From Haliclona indistincta (lineage: Eukaryota > Porifera > Demospongiae > Haplosclerida > Chalinidae), in the NCBI GenBank assembly GCA_964017065.1, contig OZ024790.1:6145498-6209497 (forward strand): 64,000 bases of DNA. Reading direction: 5' to 3'. Under the pieces are notes generated by a model. That model was not told where the DNA came from and searched no databases. It saw only the letters and a program-made list of their open reading frames with translations. Below, piece by piece: positions 55,111-64,000 of the stretch. Within the stretch, counting starts at the first letter, position 1, and the number at the start of each line of letters is the position of its first letter. A program made the position numbers and the translations under genes.

Positions 55111-56941
55111 TAGGGTATTAGTTTGTATGTAATGTATACAGGATATAAGCCATACTGGGCTATAGAGGGGTTGTGATCCTTCACAGTGATGAGACTTATC
55201 GAATTATAATATTTATCACAGCCCTAGCTTTAATCACCGTAACATCGAGGCTGTGTCTTTATGCTGTCTAAATTACTGACCTATGGAGACATGGTGGCGC
55301 TGTATGCACTAACATTGATTAACCCAGAGCAGTCCCTCCCAATATGACAACACTTTGTACCTCCTATATACTACACAAAGATGATCTCTTCTGGTTACAC
55401 TTTCTACCTCCTACTACAAGATGGTGATCTGGTCTTGTTTGCCCCTGAGTAACTCACTCTCTCAACAGTTGCATCCACATTTAGTAAAAGCTCCCACGCA
55501 TTAGATGTATTATTTTCACCAAAGCCTGTACCAAGCGCCCACTTGACTCTACAGCAATTAGGGTCTAGTGTAAACAAGGATATCCTTGGATTAAGTGGTA
55601 CAAGCCTCTATCAGTTGCCTCAAACCATAATTCAATGAATGACACAACCTCAACTATATTTCTAGTCGTGCATGGCGAATTGTACAAATTGCCCAAATCC
55701 TGGAACTAAGTTTATAGTTATAGATTTATTATTTTGATTGTGCGTCCTTTTAATTGTTGCAGCTGTACGTCTGTTTCCAGGAAACAAGCTTGATATCATG
55801 TGATCGAATAATAATCATAAATTTACACACACTTCAAAGACAATCGATTGAACAATGTCTTCCTTTGTTCTGGGTTTTTATAATGTAGATGATCTGATGT
55901 GTAACAAGTCTTGGAAGCCATTATCACCAAGTGAGCTATAGGGAAACCTCTCTAACATCATCAATAGCTGGAAGGATGGTCACACGTACGTCTAGTCACA
56001 AAGGAAAGCTCGAACAAGGTCAAAGATAATGATCGAAGCTTGTTACATCTTTGTTCGCCTCAGGCCGTCCTACATACCTCCCATATAGGTATTCAGCCAA
56101 AAGTAGAAGGAAGTCAATTACTCATATTACAGTTGAACCTCCATTTAAGTGACACCCCACAACGTTAACAGCACTTACCCAACTTGTCTATATTATAGAG
56201 AGGCTTCACTGATCACTGTCACTTCAGGTACTGTCACTCACCACTGTCAGTGATTGACTGTCCCTGACAATGACAATAACTTATGTACATCTGCAAATTA
56301 TCTGTTATAATTATGTATGTGTCTGCTACTGGGAGTGTCCGTATAAGGGGTGGTTCCAATCTCCATGCACAGACCTGCTTAGTAAACTGTGTTAATGCAT
56401 GCAGTCACATCTTCTTCTTGTGACCACAAATTAGAGCATGACTATTACATAATACATGTGAGTGCATGCAGAGAATCCAATAGTATACTAATTATGATGG
56501 GAAATACTTGTGGTTGGGCTGGATATAGAACCCATGCATGTGTGGAGATAATAGCAATGGAACCATGTAGTGGAAGAATGCATAGGAAGTACATAAGGTC
56601 TGGTTCTGACACCGGGTTCTGATAATCTTTTGGGAAATGCAATTTTGACTAACTCAGAGTTCTTGGAGCACTCTTGAAGAAACAAATCTCTATGCATGGT
56701 TATCCCACTGCCCCGGAAGACTGAATATAAGCCTCACGGTTGTTTTTGCACACAAATAGCTTCCACTTTCGATAGAAACTTTGTGCACTAGAATCGGTAA
56801 CACAAACAGACTAGCTTCCAGGAATAGCAAACTGGTTAGTACAGCGTCGGCTAAATGCATGATAATGGTATAGAATAGTTCTGTACACTGTATGTGATGT
56901 CACTTGTATGTAAGAGGAATGACAACATCCTGCTTCAAATC
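55111..56941. other. Intergenic, no gene supported
   Basis: Only short frames on either strand. Clustered CACTGTCACT-type words near 56205-56265. Confidence 0.5.
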
Positions 56942-56949
56942 TATAAAAG
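56942..56949 (+). promoter_or_regulatory. TATA box of the FGF-like gene
   Basis: TATAAAAG, followed about 25-30 bp downstream by TCATTCAGTC, a plausible initiator. It lies about 90 bp upstream of the ATG. Confidence 0.65.
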
Positions 56950-57032
56950 TGGCTGTATCAAGGGCTCATTCAGTCAGCCTTTTAACAGCTCCAGAGTACA
57001 GGATTACAACTATATCTACTACAGCCAGTACA

Positions 57033-57998
57033 ATGGAGAGCAGCCGCCTTCTTGTCGCTCTTTTTGCTGCATCGATGTTGCTCTGCAGCAGTTTTGGTGC
57101 ACCTGTTGAGGAATCCTCTGGAGTTGATGAACCTGTCTTAGAAGAGAACTCCACAGAGTCCACACAACCAACCAGAACAACTCAGCCAACAGCAACTTTA
57201 CCGAATCCTAGTGAATTAATAAGTGTGAGTCAATCTCTATTGCATGCATGCAGCTATAATATATACATGCATAATTTTATTGTAGTGTATTATAATGTGT
57301 GAATTTAAGTAATTGTCTGCTTCTTTAGATTTTTGTTGGAAAGATAATCAGTGTAGAAACTGACCGTTTTCTAGCAGTTACTTCAGATGGTTTGAACGGA
57401 GACACTAACAGACAAGGCAAGTTGGACTATATGCGCATGTAGTGCCATAATATTTATTCATTTTGGTGTCCTCAGGAGGCTCAATGTTTGAACTGGTCTC
57501 TCGTGAACGTGGAAAGAGCTTTCTCAGATTGAGCTCAGATCCATCCAGCTATGTCTTCATCACTGAAGATGGCTTGATTAAATACGGGGTGAGCTGAGCA
57601 AGCACAATCATGTAGACATGCTTAATTCAGTTATGCTCACCACCAAAGCCAATTTCATAGAGACTACCATACATGCGAGCTATAACAGAGCCCCATTGAG
57701 CGATGTAAACATTGATATAGGCACCATACAATATCAACATTTGTATTACAATATCATAAACTGTGGGCATGACTCATGCTGGTTTTCCTATAACCCACAG
57801 GCTCCTACTGCCGGTAGCAAAATGGAGTTCACAGTGAAACTAATCTCTGCATCCCAGGTAAAACTCTACGTTGAATTTGAAGAGGGCGAGAAGTGTTACA
57901 TCGGATTTGAAAATAACGGACATGCAGTGAAAGATGCTTGCTCAGAACCACCAACCGCCAAAAGTAAACAAAATGTACTATGGTTGGATAGAGTATAA
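57033..57998 (+). CDS. Secreted FGF-like beta-trefoil factor (putative)
   Basis: Four exons: 57033-57224, 57329-57416, 57476-57588, 57801-57998; phases close to 196 residues. Signal peptide MESSRLLVALFAASMLLCSS ending near FGAPVEE, then a Ser/Thr/Pro-rich linker. The core resembles FGF: RFLAVTSDGLNGDTNRQGG, SMFELVSRERGKSFLRLSSD, YVFITEDGLIKYG, and a last strand block EKCYIGFENNGHAVKD followed by KSKQNVLWL. These follow the DG-x-x-x-G, F-E-L-x-S, DG-x-(L/I)-x-Y-G and (W/C)-Y-x-G-(L/F)-x-x-x-G pattern of FGF beta-trefoils. Intron 2 appears to use a GC donor (AAG|GCAAGT). The length fits the FGF family. Assignment rests on pattern, not alignment scores. Another beta-trefoil (IL-1-like, agglutinin) is the alternative. 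Confidence 0.55.
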
Positions 57999-58178
57999 TG
58001 AAAGTTTATTTTATTTATTATTTTTATAACCCACGTGTGAAATTGGTTACTGATAGGATTCAATCATTTTTACTTCATACATTGAATTGAGATAATAGTT
58101 TTTGATTATTCACTTGAGGCGTGAATACAATTAAATCACGCTGAGCTCACTACAATGACATCAACTATTCAGACCACC

Positions 58179-59054
58179 TTATAACAACCTCAGATTTCCA
58201 GATATTTCGTCTACCAAGTACCCTTTACCAAATAGTGCTAGAACAGTGATTGATCCTGGTTTTATTTCAGTCTTTCCGGCATCTTTGACGAGGAAACTCG
58301 GAATGTGCTTGCTCTCTGCTGCACTTTTTAACGTTAGCAGAAGATCAGCATTCTCTCCCTTCAACACAATCTTCTTAGCCCCTCCCTCTTCCCAATCTCT
58401 TACTCCGTTTTGATCAGACAGGTTAACTAGTAAAGTCTTGTACAGAGCTAGCGTTGCGTGACCAACTTGAGCTGCTGTCTTTCCAACACCCATTCCTAGG
58501 CTGGTGTTGACAATGAAGACCATTTTGTACGCTCGAGATTCATCCATTAATGCCCGCAGTAACTTGGAGTCAGCTTTAGGGTCATCTAGAGCAGGAGGGC
58601 TGAACGACCGATGAAGATCAGGATTCTCAAGGTTCTCAAATACCCAGGAGGCTGCATGGTCAGCACTCGTGTTACCAGTGTGGTAGAGGCCGCGTTGAGC
58701 TGAGTTTTCAGACAAGCCCATTGAGAGGAGCACCTGCAGTAGCATCACGTGAGCTAGCTGACAGTGTACTACTATAGTATAGTACCTGCATAGCCTCCAT
58801 GTTAGGCAGCCACGAGCTGCTGGAAGCTTGAGCAGGAGCGGGATTGAGGACATCTGGTGCTGAGCCTGGCTGCATGATGAGAAAGTGACGCAGTTGCAAG
58901 CTTCACAGCCAATGGAGTTTACCATCATCAGAGCAGGAGCGGGTCGGCTGTGTCCTTGTGCTTCATCCTGTGAACTTACGTCCAGTGATAGAGCTATGGC
59001 CCTCGCTAATTCCTCATCTTCTGAAGCCATGCTGACAATATTAGCCACACCCAT
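58179..59054 (-). CDS. PTRH2-like: Peptidyl-tRNA hydrolase 2 with N-terminal UIM and UBA
   Basis: Three exons: 59054-58923, 58869-58786, 58733-58179; 256 residues. ATG at 59054, with a second in-frame ATG at 59030. Introns are 53 and 52 bp; unspliced they stay open, so the whole locus reads as one 292-codon frame. Domains: UIM (DEELARAIALSL) near residue 14, UBA about 60-105 (NMEAMQVLLSMGLSENSAQR ... AASWVFEN), PTH2 about 140-256 (YKMVFIVNTSLGMGVGKTAA, QVGHATLALY, ending YLVDEISGNLRLL). The catalytic-site signature K-x2-AQ-x2-HA is present as KTAAQVGHA. PTH2 releases peptidyl-tRNA; UIM and UBA imply ubiquitin binding. Tail-to-tail with the FGF-like gene. Confidence 0.88.
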   Translation of the reverse strand: MGVANIVSMASEDEELARAIALSLDVSSQDEAQGHSRPAPALMMVNSIGCEACNCVTFSSCSQAQHQMSSIPLLLKLPAARGCLTWRLCRYYTIVVHCQLAHVMLLQVLLSMGLSENSAQRGLYHTGNTSADHAASWVFENLENPDLHRSFSPPALDDPKADSKLLRALMDESRAYKMVFIVNTSLGMGVGKTAAQVGHATLALYKTLLVNLSDQNGVRDWEEGGAKKIVLKGENADLLLTLKSAAESKHIPSFLVKDAGKTEIKPGSITVLALFGKGYLVDEISGNLRLL

Positions 59055-59391
59055 TAGGTACCCTCCCCTCTGCGTGGAGAGCTAGTTTTGCTGCATGGCG
59101 TGGCTTCTATTTGCACTTTAGTGAAATACGAGCTATTGTCGTGCATACCGTTATCCGTCCTATCATAACGCCCTTAGTTCTAGAGATGCTTGCGAATTTG
59201 TAGTTCGAGCCATACAACACAGTGCGTGTGCATGCCAAGTGTGCATTACGTGTGGTTTTGATAGTCTGCATACCGATCCGCTACTAGTTTGGTTATACCC
59301 TTACCGTACCGTCTCCAGCAACCGACAAGTGATATCAGCGGCTGGCTATCTACCTGCTACACCGTGACGAAGCGCGGGAACACCAAGGATC
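59055..59391. promoter_or_regulatory. Bidirectional promoter PTRH2-like / RING-SH2-1
   Basis: 337 bp between divergent start codons; no TATA obvious. Confidence 0.6.
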
Positions 59392-62300
59392 ATGGCGGGC
59401 AGTCTTATCCTTGGTCTGTTGGACGATCAGCTGATCTGCTCTATCCATGACGGCACAATAGTGCAGCCTCGGGAACTAAACTGCAGGCACAGCTTCTGTC
59501 AGAGATGTCTCGTGAACTTAGTCGAGAGATCAGGCGAGGAGCGACTACGCTGTCCTACTTGCCGAAGAGTCACCGTTCTTCCTGACGAAGGCGTGGCTGG
59601 TTTGGAGACACCTCAGGACATAACGGACCTGCTGCGTGCAAGGAACGGGATTATGGACGAGCCAGCGCCAAAACCAAACATACTACAACCACCTCAAGAG
59701 CTACAGCTAAGGTTAGTAATGTTTCTATTGGATCAAAATAATGAATTTTCAACTACAGATCTAGGAGGCTTTCCCCAACATCTCCACAAGCTCCTCAGCC
59801 GTGGTACCTCTCCACTCCTACAGCTGCTGCTGTTGTTAACTCACACAATAAGGAGGATTCCTATGAAGATGTTCAGCGTAACTCCTTCTATCGACCACGC
59901 CTTCAATCCATGCCTATTCTCCCACCACCTCTGCCGCCGAATGTTCCCATACTTCGTGGAGTGGGTGGAGGAAATGAGATGCATAATCAACTGCCAAATG
60001 ATGACTTGCCTCACAAACGCACTGAAACATGGTACACTACGTTCGACAGGTATAATACAAGCTAGATACACTTCTTAGTAAAATGATTCGACTATAAGTT
60101 GTCGTTGGCACGGTTCCTATTAAAGTGTGTGGTATTATATGGATGTGTGTGTGTATGCATGTGCCAGAACGTGGATACAAGTACATCAGTATAAACTTGT
60201 TAGCAGTGTGATGCCAGGAGCTTCCGAACTATTACGGCAAACTTGGAACTAAGAATCAGCTTATTGAATTAATTCAATACATTTGTGCTGCGTTTGTGTA
60301 TAGTACTATTACCTTAGATGGTCAATAATTTTAACAACAGTAGTACAAGCAAGTTGGTTTTCCAGTTTTTAAGCCATAATAGTTGTAAACAGCACTCAAC
60401 ACTAATCAAGCAGCTTTGAGGTGTGAAAATTAAGTCTAACTTGGTCAGATAAAGTCCTTTTGATAAGAAATCAGGCTGGTCAGGCTGGAGGCATTTGAGG
60501 AACTTGATAATCATCTTTCCCATACTATTTTATAATGAGCTCAAGTAGGCAAAGAATGGTCATACTGTTTACATAGTGAATAGTTTAATCTGGTTATCGC
60601 TCACCCACACAATAGCAACACTGTTGTTATAACAGCTAATCATGATGTAGTACAAGCCATGAATTCTTTATACAAACACTCCAGCCCAACACATCCTCAT
60701 AGATAATCCTTGTTGTCCTCTTCATAGACAAAATGCAGCAGATGTGCTCCATGGGAAGAAGAACGGAACGTTCCTGTTGAGACCAGCTGGGAGAATGCGA
60801 GTCACAAAAGAAGGAGCTTTGCACAATTATTCAATCGACTTAGTGTAAGTTTAGTAATAATAATTATGCTAAGTTATCATATTGCAGTATGCATAGTTAT
60901 TAATGAAGGGAAGTTGTGGTGCCTTGTTGGCGCTGGTTGTATTACAAGTAGCTGTCTAATTTACACAACACTCTATTAACCAATGAATAGGTTTGTACTG
61001 TCACCAATGCATAATGAGAGAAAACAAAGTCTACACATTACCGGTACTAGCATGCTTATGTTGACCACCTTTTTAGGCAATTACAATGTTGTGCACCATC
61101 ACGCTGTTCGAAATTGACTAACAATTCATTGCATAAATATAAATTATTATTATACGCCTCATTGCTATATTTAGTAGCTATTTTCAACTGGGTCTAAGAT
61201 GTATAGAATATTTATAGTGCATTAGTAAGTATGCATGCATGATGCTGTACAGTTGCTTTAGACTAAAGTAAAGTAAAAAAAGTTGTAATAAAAAAAACAC
61301 TAAAAAGTGTAGGGATCATCCCTACATATCATTGCCGATCGGCAATGATAATAGTCAAAAAACACTGTTGGGAGCAGAAATTTATCTAGATTAACAGAAT
61401 GTCTGGAATCCAGAGGTTTTAACTAGCTGGGTTACGATTTAATAAAATAGTACAGCGGTTTTCCTGCTTCTTGCACTAGTAAAGCGTAGACCGTAGAGCG
61501 TCACCTCGTGCACTAATGTGTGAGGGCATTGTCATCTTATTCACACGATGGAGGGTGATCAAAGACTTCACACTTTAGTGCAGCTCTAGGTCTATGCTTG
61601 ACTATTACAAGTATGAAAACTGCTGTACCACCACCAGTGAAATTATTGCATGGAAAGTAACAAGTTCCAATTATCTGTCTATTAGCACCGTAGCTGTACA
61701 TCTGGTGTTTACTTCTCTTGAACCTGTTTACACGTGTACTGTGTGCCCAGCAGTGCTGTAATCGAGCACAGCATATAGTTTCTGTGAATTACTAAACAAG
61801 GGTAGACTATAAACTGTTACATATTTGTGGGTTGAAGTGCATGGTGAAATAATCCTGTCTGCAATTATCAGTTTTCCACTTCTTGTGTAAATCGACGATT
61901 GGTAGATAACAGCAAAGTGCAAATAGCTTCTAAGCTGTTGAATGCTTTGTTTACAGCTCACAAAGTTGAAGAAATTCGATGATTTTGCAGCACTTTTAGT
62001 CAGCTTGTAGTGTAACGGAACTTGTGAATGGAACGGAATTCCATCCTTTGATGGATCACTTTGTATCCCAGAGTGGGTGTCCTTTGAATTGGGACAGCAG
62101 GATGCTTTGAGCCTTTTGGGTTTAGAGAAAAATATCAATTTGGGACTAATGGTACTTGTACAATTGGGAGAATAATGCAATGGAGCTTGGGAATTATTAT
62201 TATGTCATCCGAATAATGGGATTGCTATGTAAAATTATGACATCTCACGTTTCAAATGATCTCTTTCTCGTAACCGTACATGAATGCAGGTACAATGGAA

Positions 62301-62464
62301 TCAAGCACTTGAGAATTCTAAAACGGCACAACATGTATGGGTTCAATGTAAAGAACTGTGTGTACTCAAGTCTACTGGAATTGGTAGTCTACTATGCTCA
62401 CCATTCACTGGACACTCACAATCCTGCCCTCACAACAACACTAGCTTATCCTTACAATGCATAA
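59392..62464 (+). CDS. RING finger - p85-type SH2 protein, gene 1
   Basis: Four exons: 59392-59711, 59759-60049, 60728-60844, 62290-62464; phases close to 300 residues. RING-HC: ligands C16, H19, C31, H33, C36, C39, C54, C57, with the second ligand His in place of Cys. The linker 70-195 is Pro/Ser-rich with possible Tyr sites (DSYEDVQ). The SH2 domain 198-300 (ETWYTTFDR ... KKNGTFLLRPAG, YNGIKHLRILKRHNMYGFNV, NPALTTTLAYP) matches the C-terminal SH2 of the PIK3R gene 9 kb upstream, down to the TTTLAYP end and the same intron phases. The phosphotyrosine-binding Arg of FLLR is kept. Predicted role: E3 ubiquitin ligase directed to p85-type phosphotyrosine sites, analogous to Cbl (inference). Intron 1 is 47 bp and unspliced reading continues to 60078. 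Confidence 0.88.
61470..61625. repeat. Diverged copy of the 14.26 kb fold-back family
   Basis: Shares GTGCACTAATGTGTGA- and TTCACACGATGGAGG-type segments with 14290-14360. Lies in the last intron of RING-SH2-1. Confidence 0.65.
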
Positions 62465-63116
62465 TAATGCATGTGTACTGTGTTGACGCTGCTGTGTATC
62501 AATCAATAATAAACTATTGCACATACATTGATTGATATTATATTTTTCCTTTTGTGGTGTTCTGTATTAAGTGTGATCATGCCCATGTTTATATGATAAC
62601 AGATTTATCGAGACGTTTATAGTACGATTATGAGCGGGTCTGACGAGTCGACTAGCTTAATGGTGCATGGATTGGTCAGTTTGATATGCATGTGTAGCAA
62701 CATCTGTGATTCTATGCAACGATGGATGCAGTACAGTGCATAAAAGGTGTAGGCACAGCTGTGAACATGTTTACCGTGACTGCACATCACTGCAAATTTG
62801 TAGATAAGGAAGCAGTCCCCCTAACCCGCACACCCAGGTTTTATCAGTCGCCTCTGACGGTTGTCCATACATGTACTAGTGCATCATCACTCGCTAGACA
62901 CTGTTGTCATTAATGTGCTCGAACATGCATGACTCAGACAGGAAATTACGTTGCCCGGTGACGAATCAGCTGCTTTGCGGTTAGGATTAAAAATTCGTGT
63001 ATGATCATGAATCCGAACTATAAATACGTGTCCTGCAGTGACTACATCAGAATTTCCTTCTCTTGTCAGCCTCTGTGATCTGGTCAACCACTCAGCGTGT
63101 TAACATACATCTGGTA
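62465..63116. other. Intergenic between the two RING-SH2 genes
   Basis: 652 bp holding the terminator side of gene 1 (AATAAA near 62506) and the promoter of gene 2. No other feature seen. Confidence 0.5.
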
Positions 63117-64000
63117 ATGGCAGGCAAGACTCTTACAGCAATCGAGAAGATAGGGCTGCAGCTAACCTGCCCGATCCACCTGGAATCGTTCGTCGATCCT
63201 CGTCTCCTTGCTTGTCACCACGTGTTCTGTCGCAAGTGTCTTTACGAGCTAGCCGACAACGGGACCAAGTCAGCGATCATCTGCCCTACATGTCGGCATA
63301 TTACACGGCTACCACAAGACGGGGTAGCTGGATTGCCGGCTGCTTTCGATGTAATCTGGTTGTTCGAGTTGCGGGAGACTCTACTCAAGGAACAGAAAGG
63401 AGCCGCTGCAGACAACGAGATGCTGTGGTGAGTGATTGCATACACAGGCAGTAGAGTTAGAAAGATCAAAGAGTAGGGAGTTTCAGTTGCTGTTGCGATG
63501 TACAGCATCATCGTGCGTGTGTGCATGTTTGGTAGTACAACCCATTATGTAAATAATGTAGAACCACAGCTTGTCTAAACTACATGTAGAAGTGCGTGAC
63601 TTCTTGGAATAAAATCTTTCACTGCGCGGCGAGGCTGTTGTTTTTACTCCCCTGGGGGTTGAAACCACTAATTATGTTCCACCAAGCATGCCCTTACATC
63701 CAATATTCCCTTTTTTACATACAGTTTCCAAGAAAGCAGTAGTAAGTCGTCTTCGCTGCGATCTTCCAACTCATCAATCGATGAGTCCAGTACCGCTCCA
63801 CCTCCTGTGCCTCCGAGAGGAGCAATGACCCCTCCGCCCCCAAGAGGGACCATTACACCACCACCAAGAAGCACAACTCCGTCGTCATCAACTATATCGA
63901 ACAAAGACAGCGACGACCTAGCTAACCTAAAGATGGAGAATTGGTACATCGAGTGCAGCAGGTACGTCACTGCATGGAGACATAAGTCTGCACCTTTGTT
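63117..64000 (+). CDS. RING finger - p85-type SH2 protein, gene 2 (truncated by window end)
   Basis: Exons 63117-63427 and 63725-63961 visible; the rest lies to the right. RING-HC ligands C18, H21, C33, H35, C38, C41, C56, C59, again with His at the second position. A conserved post-RING segment follows (LPQDGVAGLPAAFDVIWL; gene 1 has LPDEGVAGLETPQDITDL). The linker is Ser-rich, then proline-rich with PPPVPPR, the same motif as the PPVPPR microexon of the PIK3R gene, and PPPRGTITPPPR. The second exon ends ENWYIECSR with a phase-2 donor (AG|GTACGT), the same place where the PIK3R cSH2 exon ends TWYIECDR. The remainder of an SH2 is therefore expected just beyond 64000. Confidence 0.8.

Noticed and set aside
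1..64000. tRNA, rRNA or bacterial-type operon features
   Set aside because: I saw no cloverleaf with A/B boxes, no rRNA segments and no Shine-Dalgarno-type organisation; the window is eukaryotic.

Overview
This window is nuclear DNA of an animal, most likely a demosponge or another early-branching metazoan. Genes are split into many short exons with GT-AG introns, often only 49-60 bp. Several gene pairs share promoters under 350 bp, and the content is animal-type: SZT2, a PI3K regulatory subunit, a PLK fragment, a fibrinogen-domain fragment and an FGF-like factor. Species assignment is inference. Exon coordinates below were read by hand from splice consensus and codon phase; for PIK3R, PUM3, CDIPT, EXOSC3, both NADAR genes, PTRH2, the FGF-like gene and the first RING-SH2 gene, all exon phases close exactly.

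Layout. 1-15760 (-): a large SZT2-like gene, open at the left edge. Its 5.4 kb intron (9371-14771) contains two other genes, a multipass membrane protein (-) and a Cys/His zinc-binding protein (+). A 218 bp bidirectional promoter leads to POLR2E/RPB5 (+, last exon not found). 17.0-28.9 kb is gene-poor: decayed pieces of a fibrinogen-domain gene, an ankyrin gene and a Polo kinase, one intact nuclease-like/kinase-like gene, and many non-autonomous DNA transposons (three with 8 bp hAT-type target duplications, two or more with TTAA ends). 28.9-43.1 kb holds an NHL-like secreted protein, CDIPT, EXOSC3, two tandem NADAR genes separated by PUM3 and SZT2 remnants, PUM3, and a small Cys-rich membrane protein.

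44.2-53.2 kb: a 27-exon, 1153-codon PI3K regulatory subunit with architecture SH3-C1-SAM-C1-RhoGAP-nSH2-iSH2-cSH2, much larger than vertebrate p85. Downstream lie an FGF-like secreted factor, a UIM-UBA-PTH2 protein, and two tandem genes that join an N-terminal RING finger to an SH2 domain matching the C-terminal SH2 of the neighbouring p85, with the same intron positions and phases. These RING-SH2 genes look like locally born, Cbl-like ubiquitin-ligase adaptors built from a p85 SH2, and are the strongest candidate for an undescribed system here. A ligand (FGF-like), a phosphotyrosine adaptor (p85) and putative E3 ligases with the same type of phosphotyrosine reader sit within 20 kb.

Microsatellites are very abundant and not random. 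In the sense orientation they are mostly (CT)n/(CCCT)n tracts abutting 3' splice sites and (GTGA)n tracts starting at 5' splice sites.
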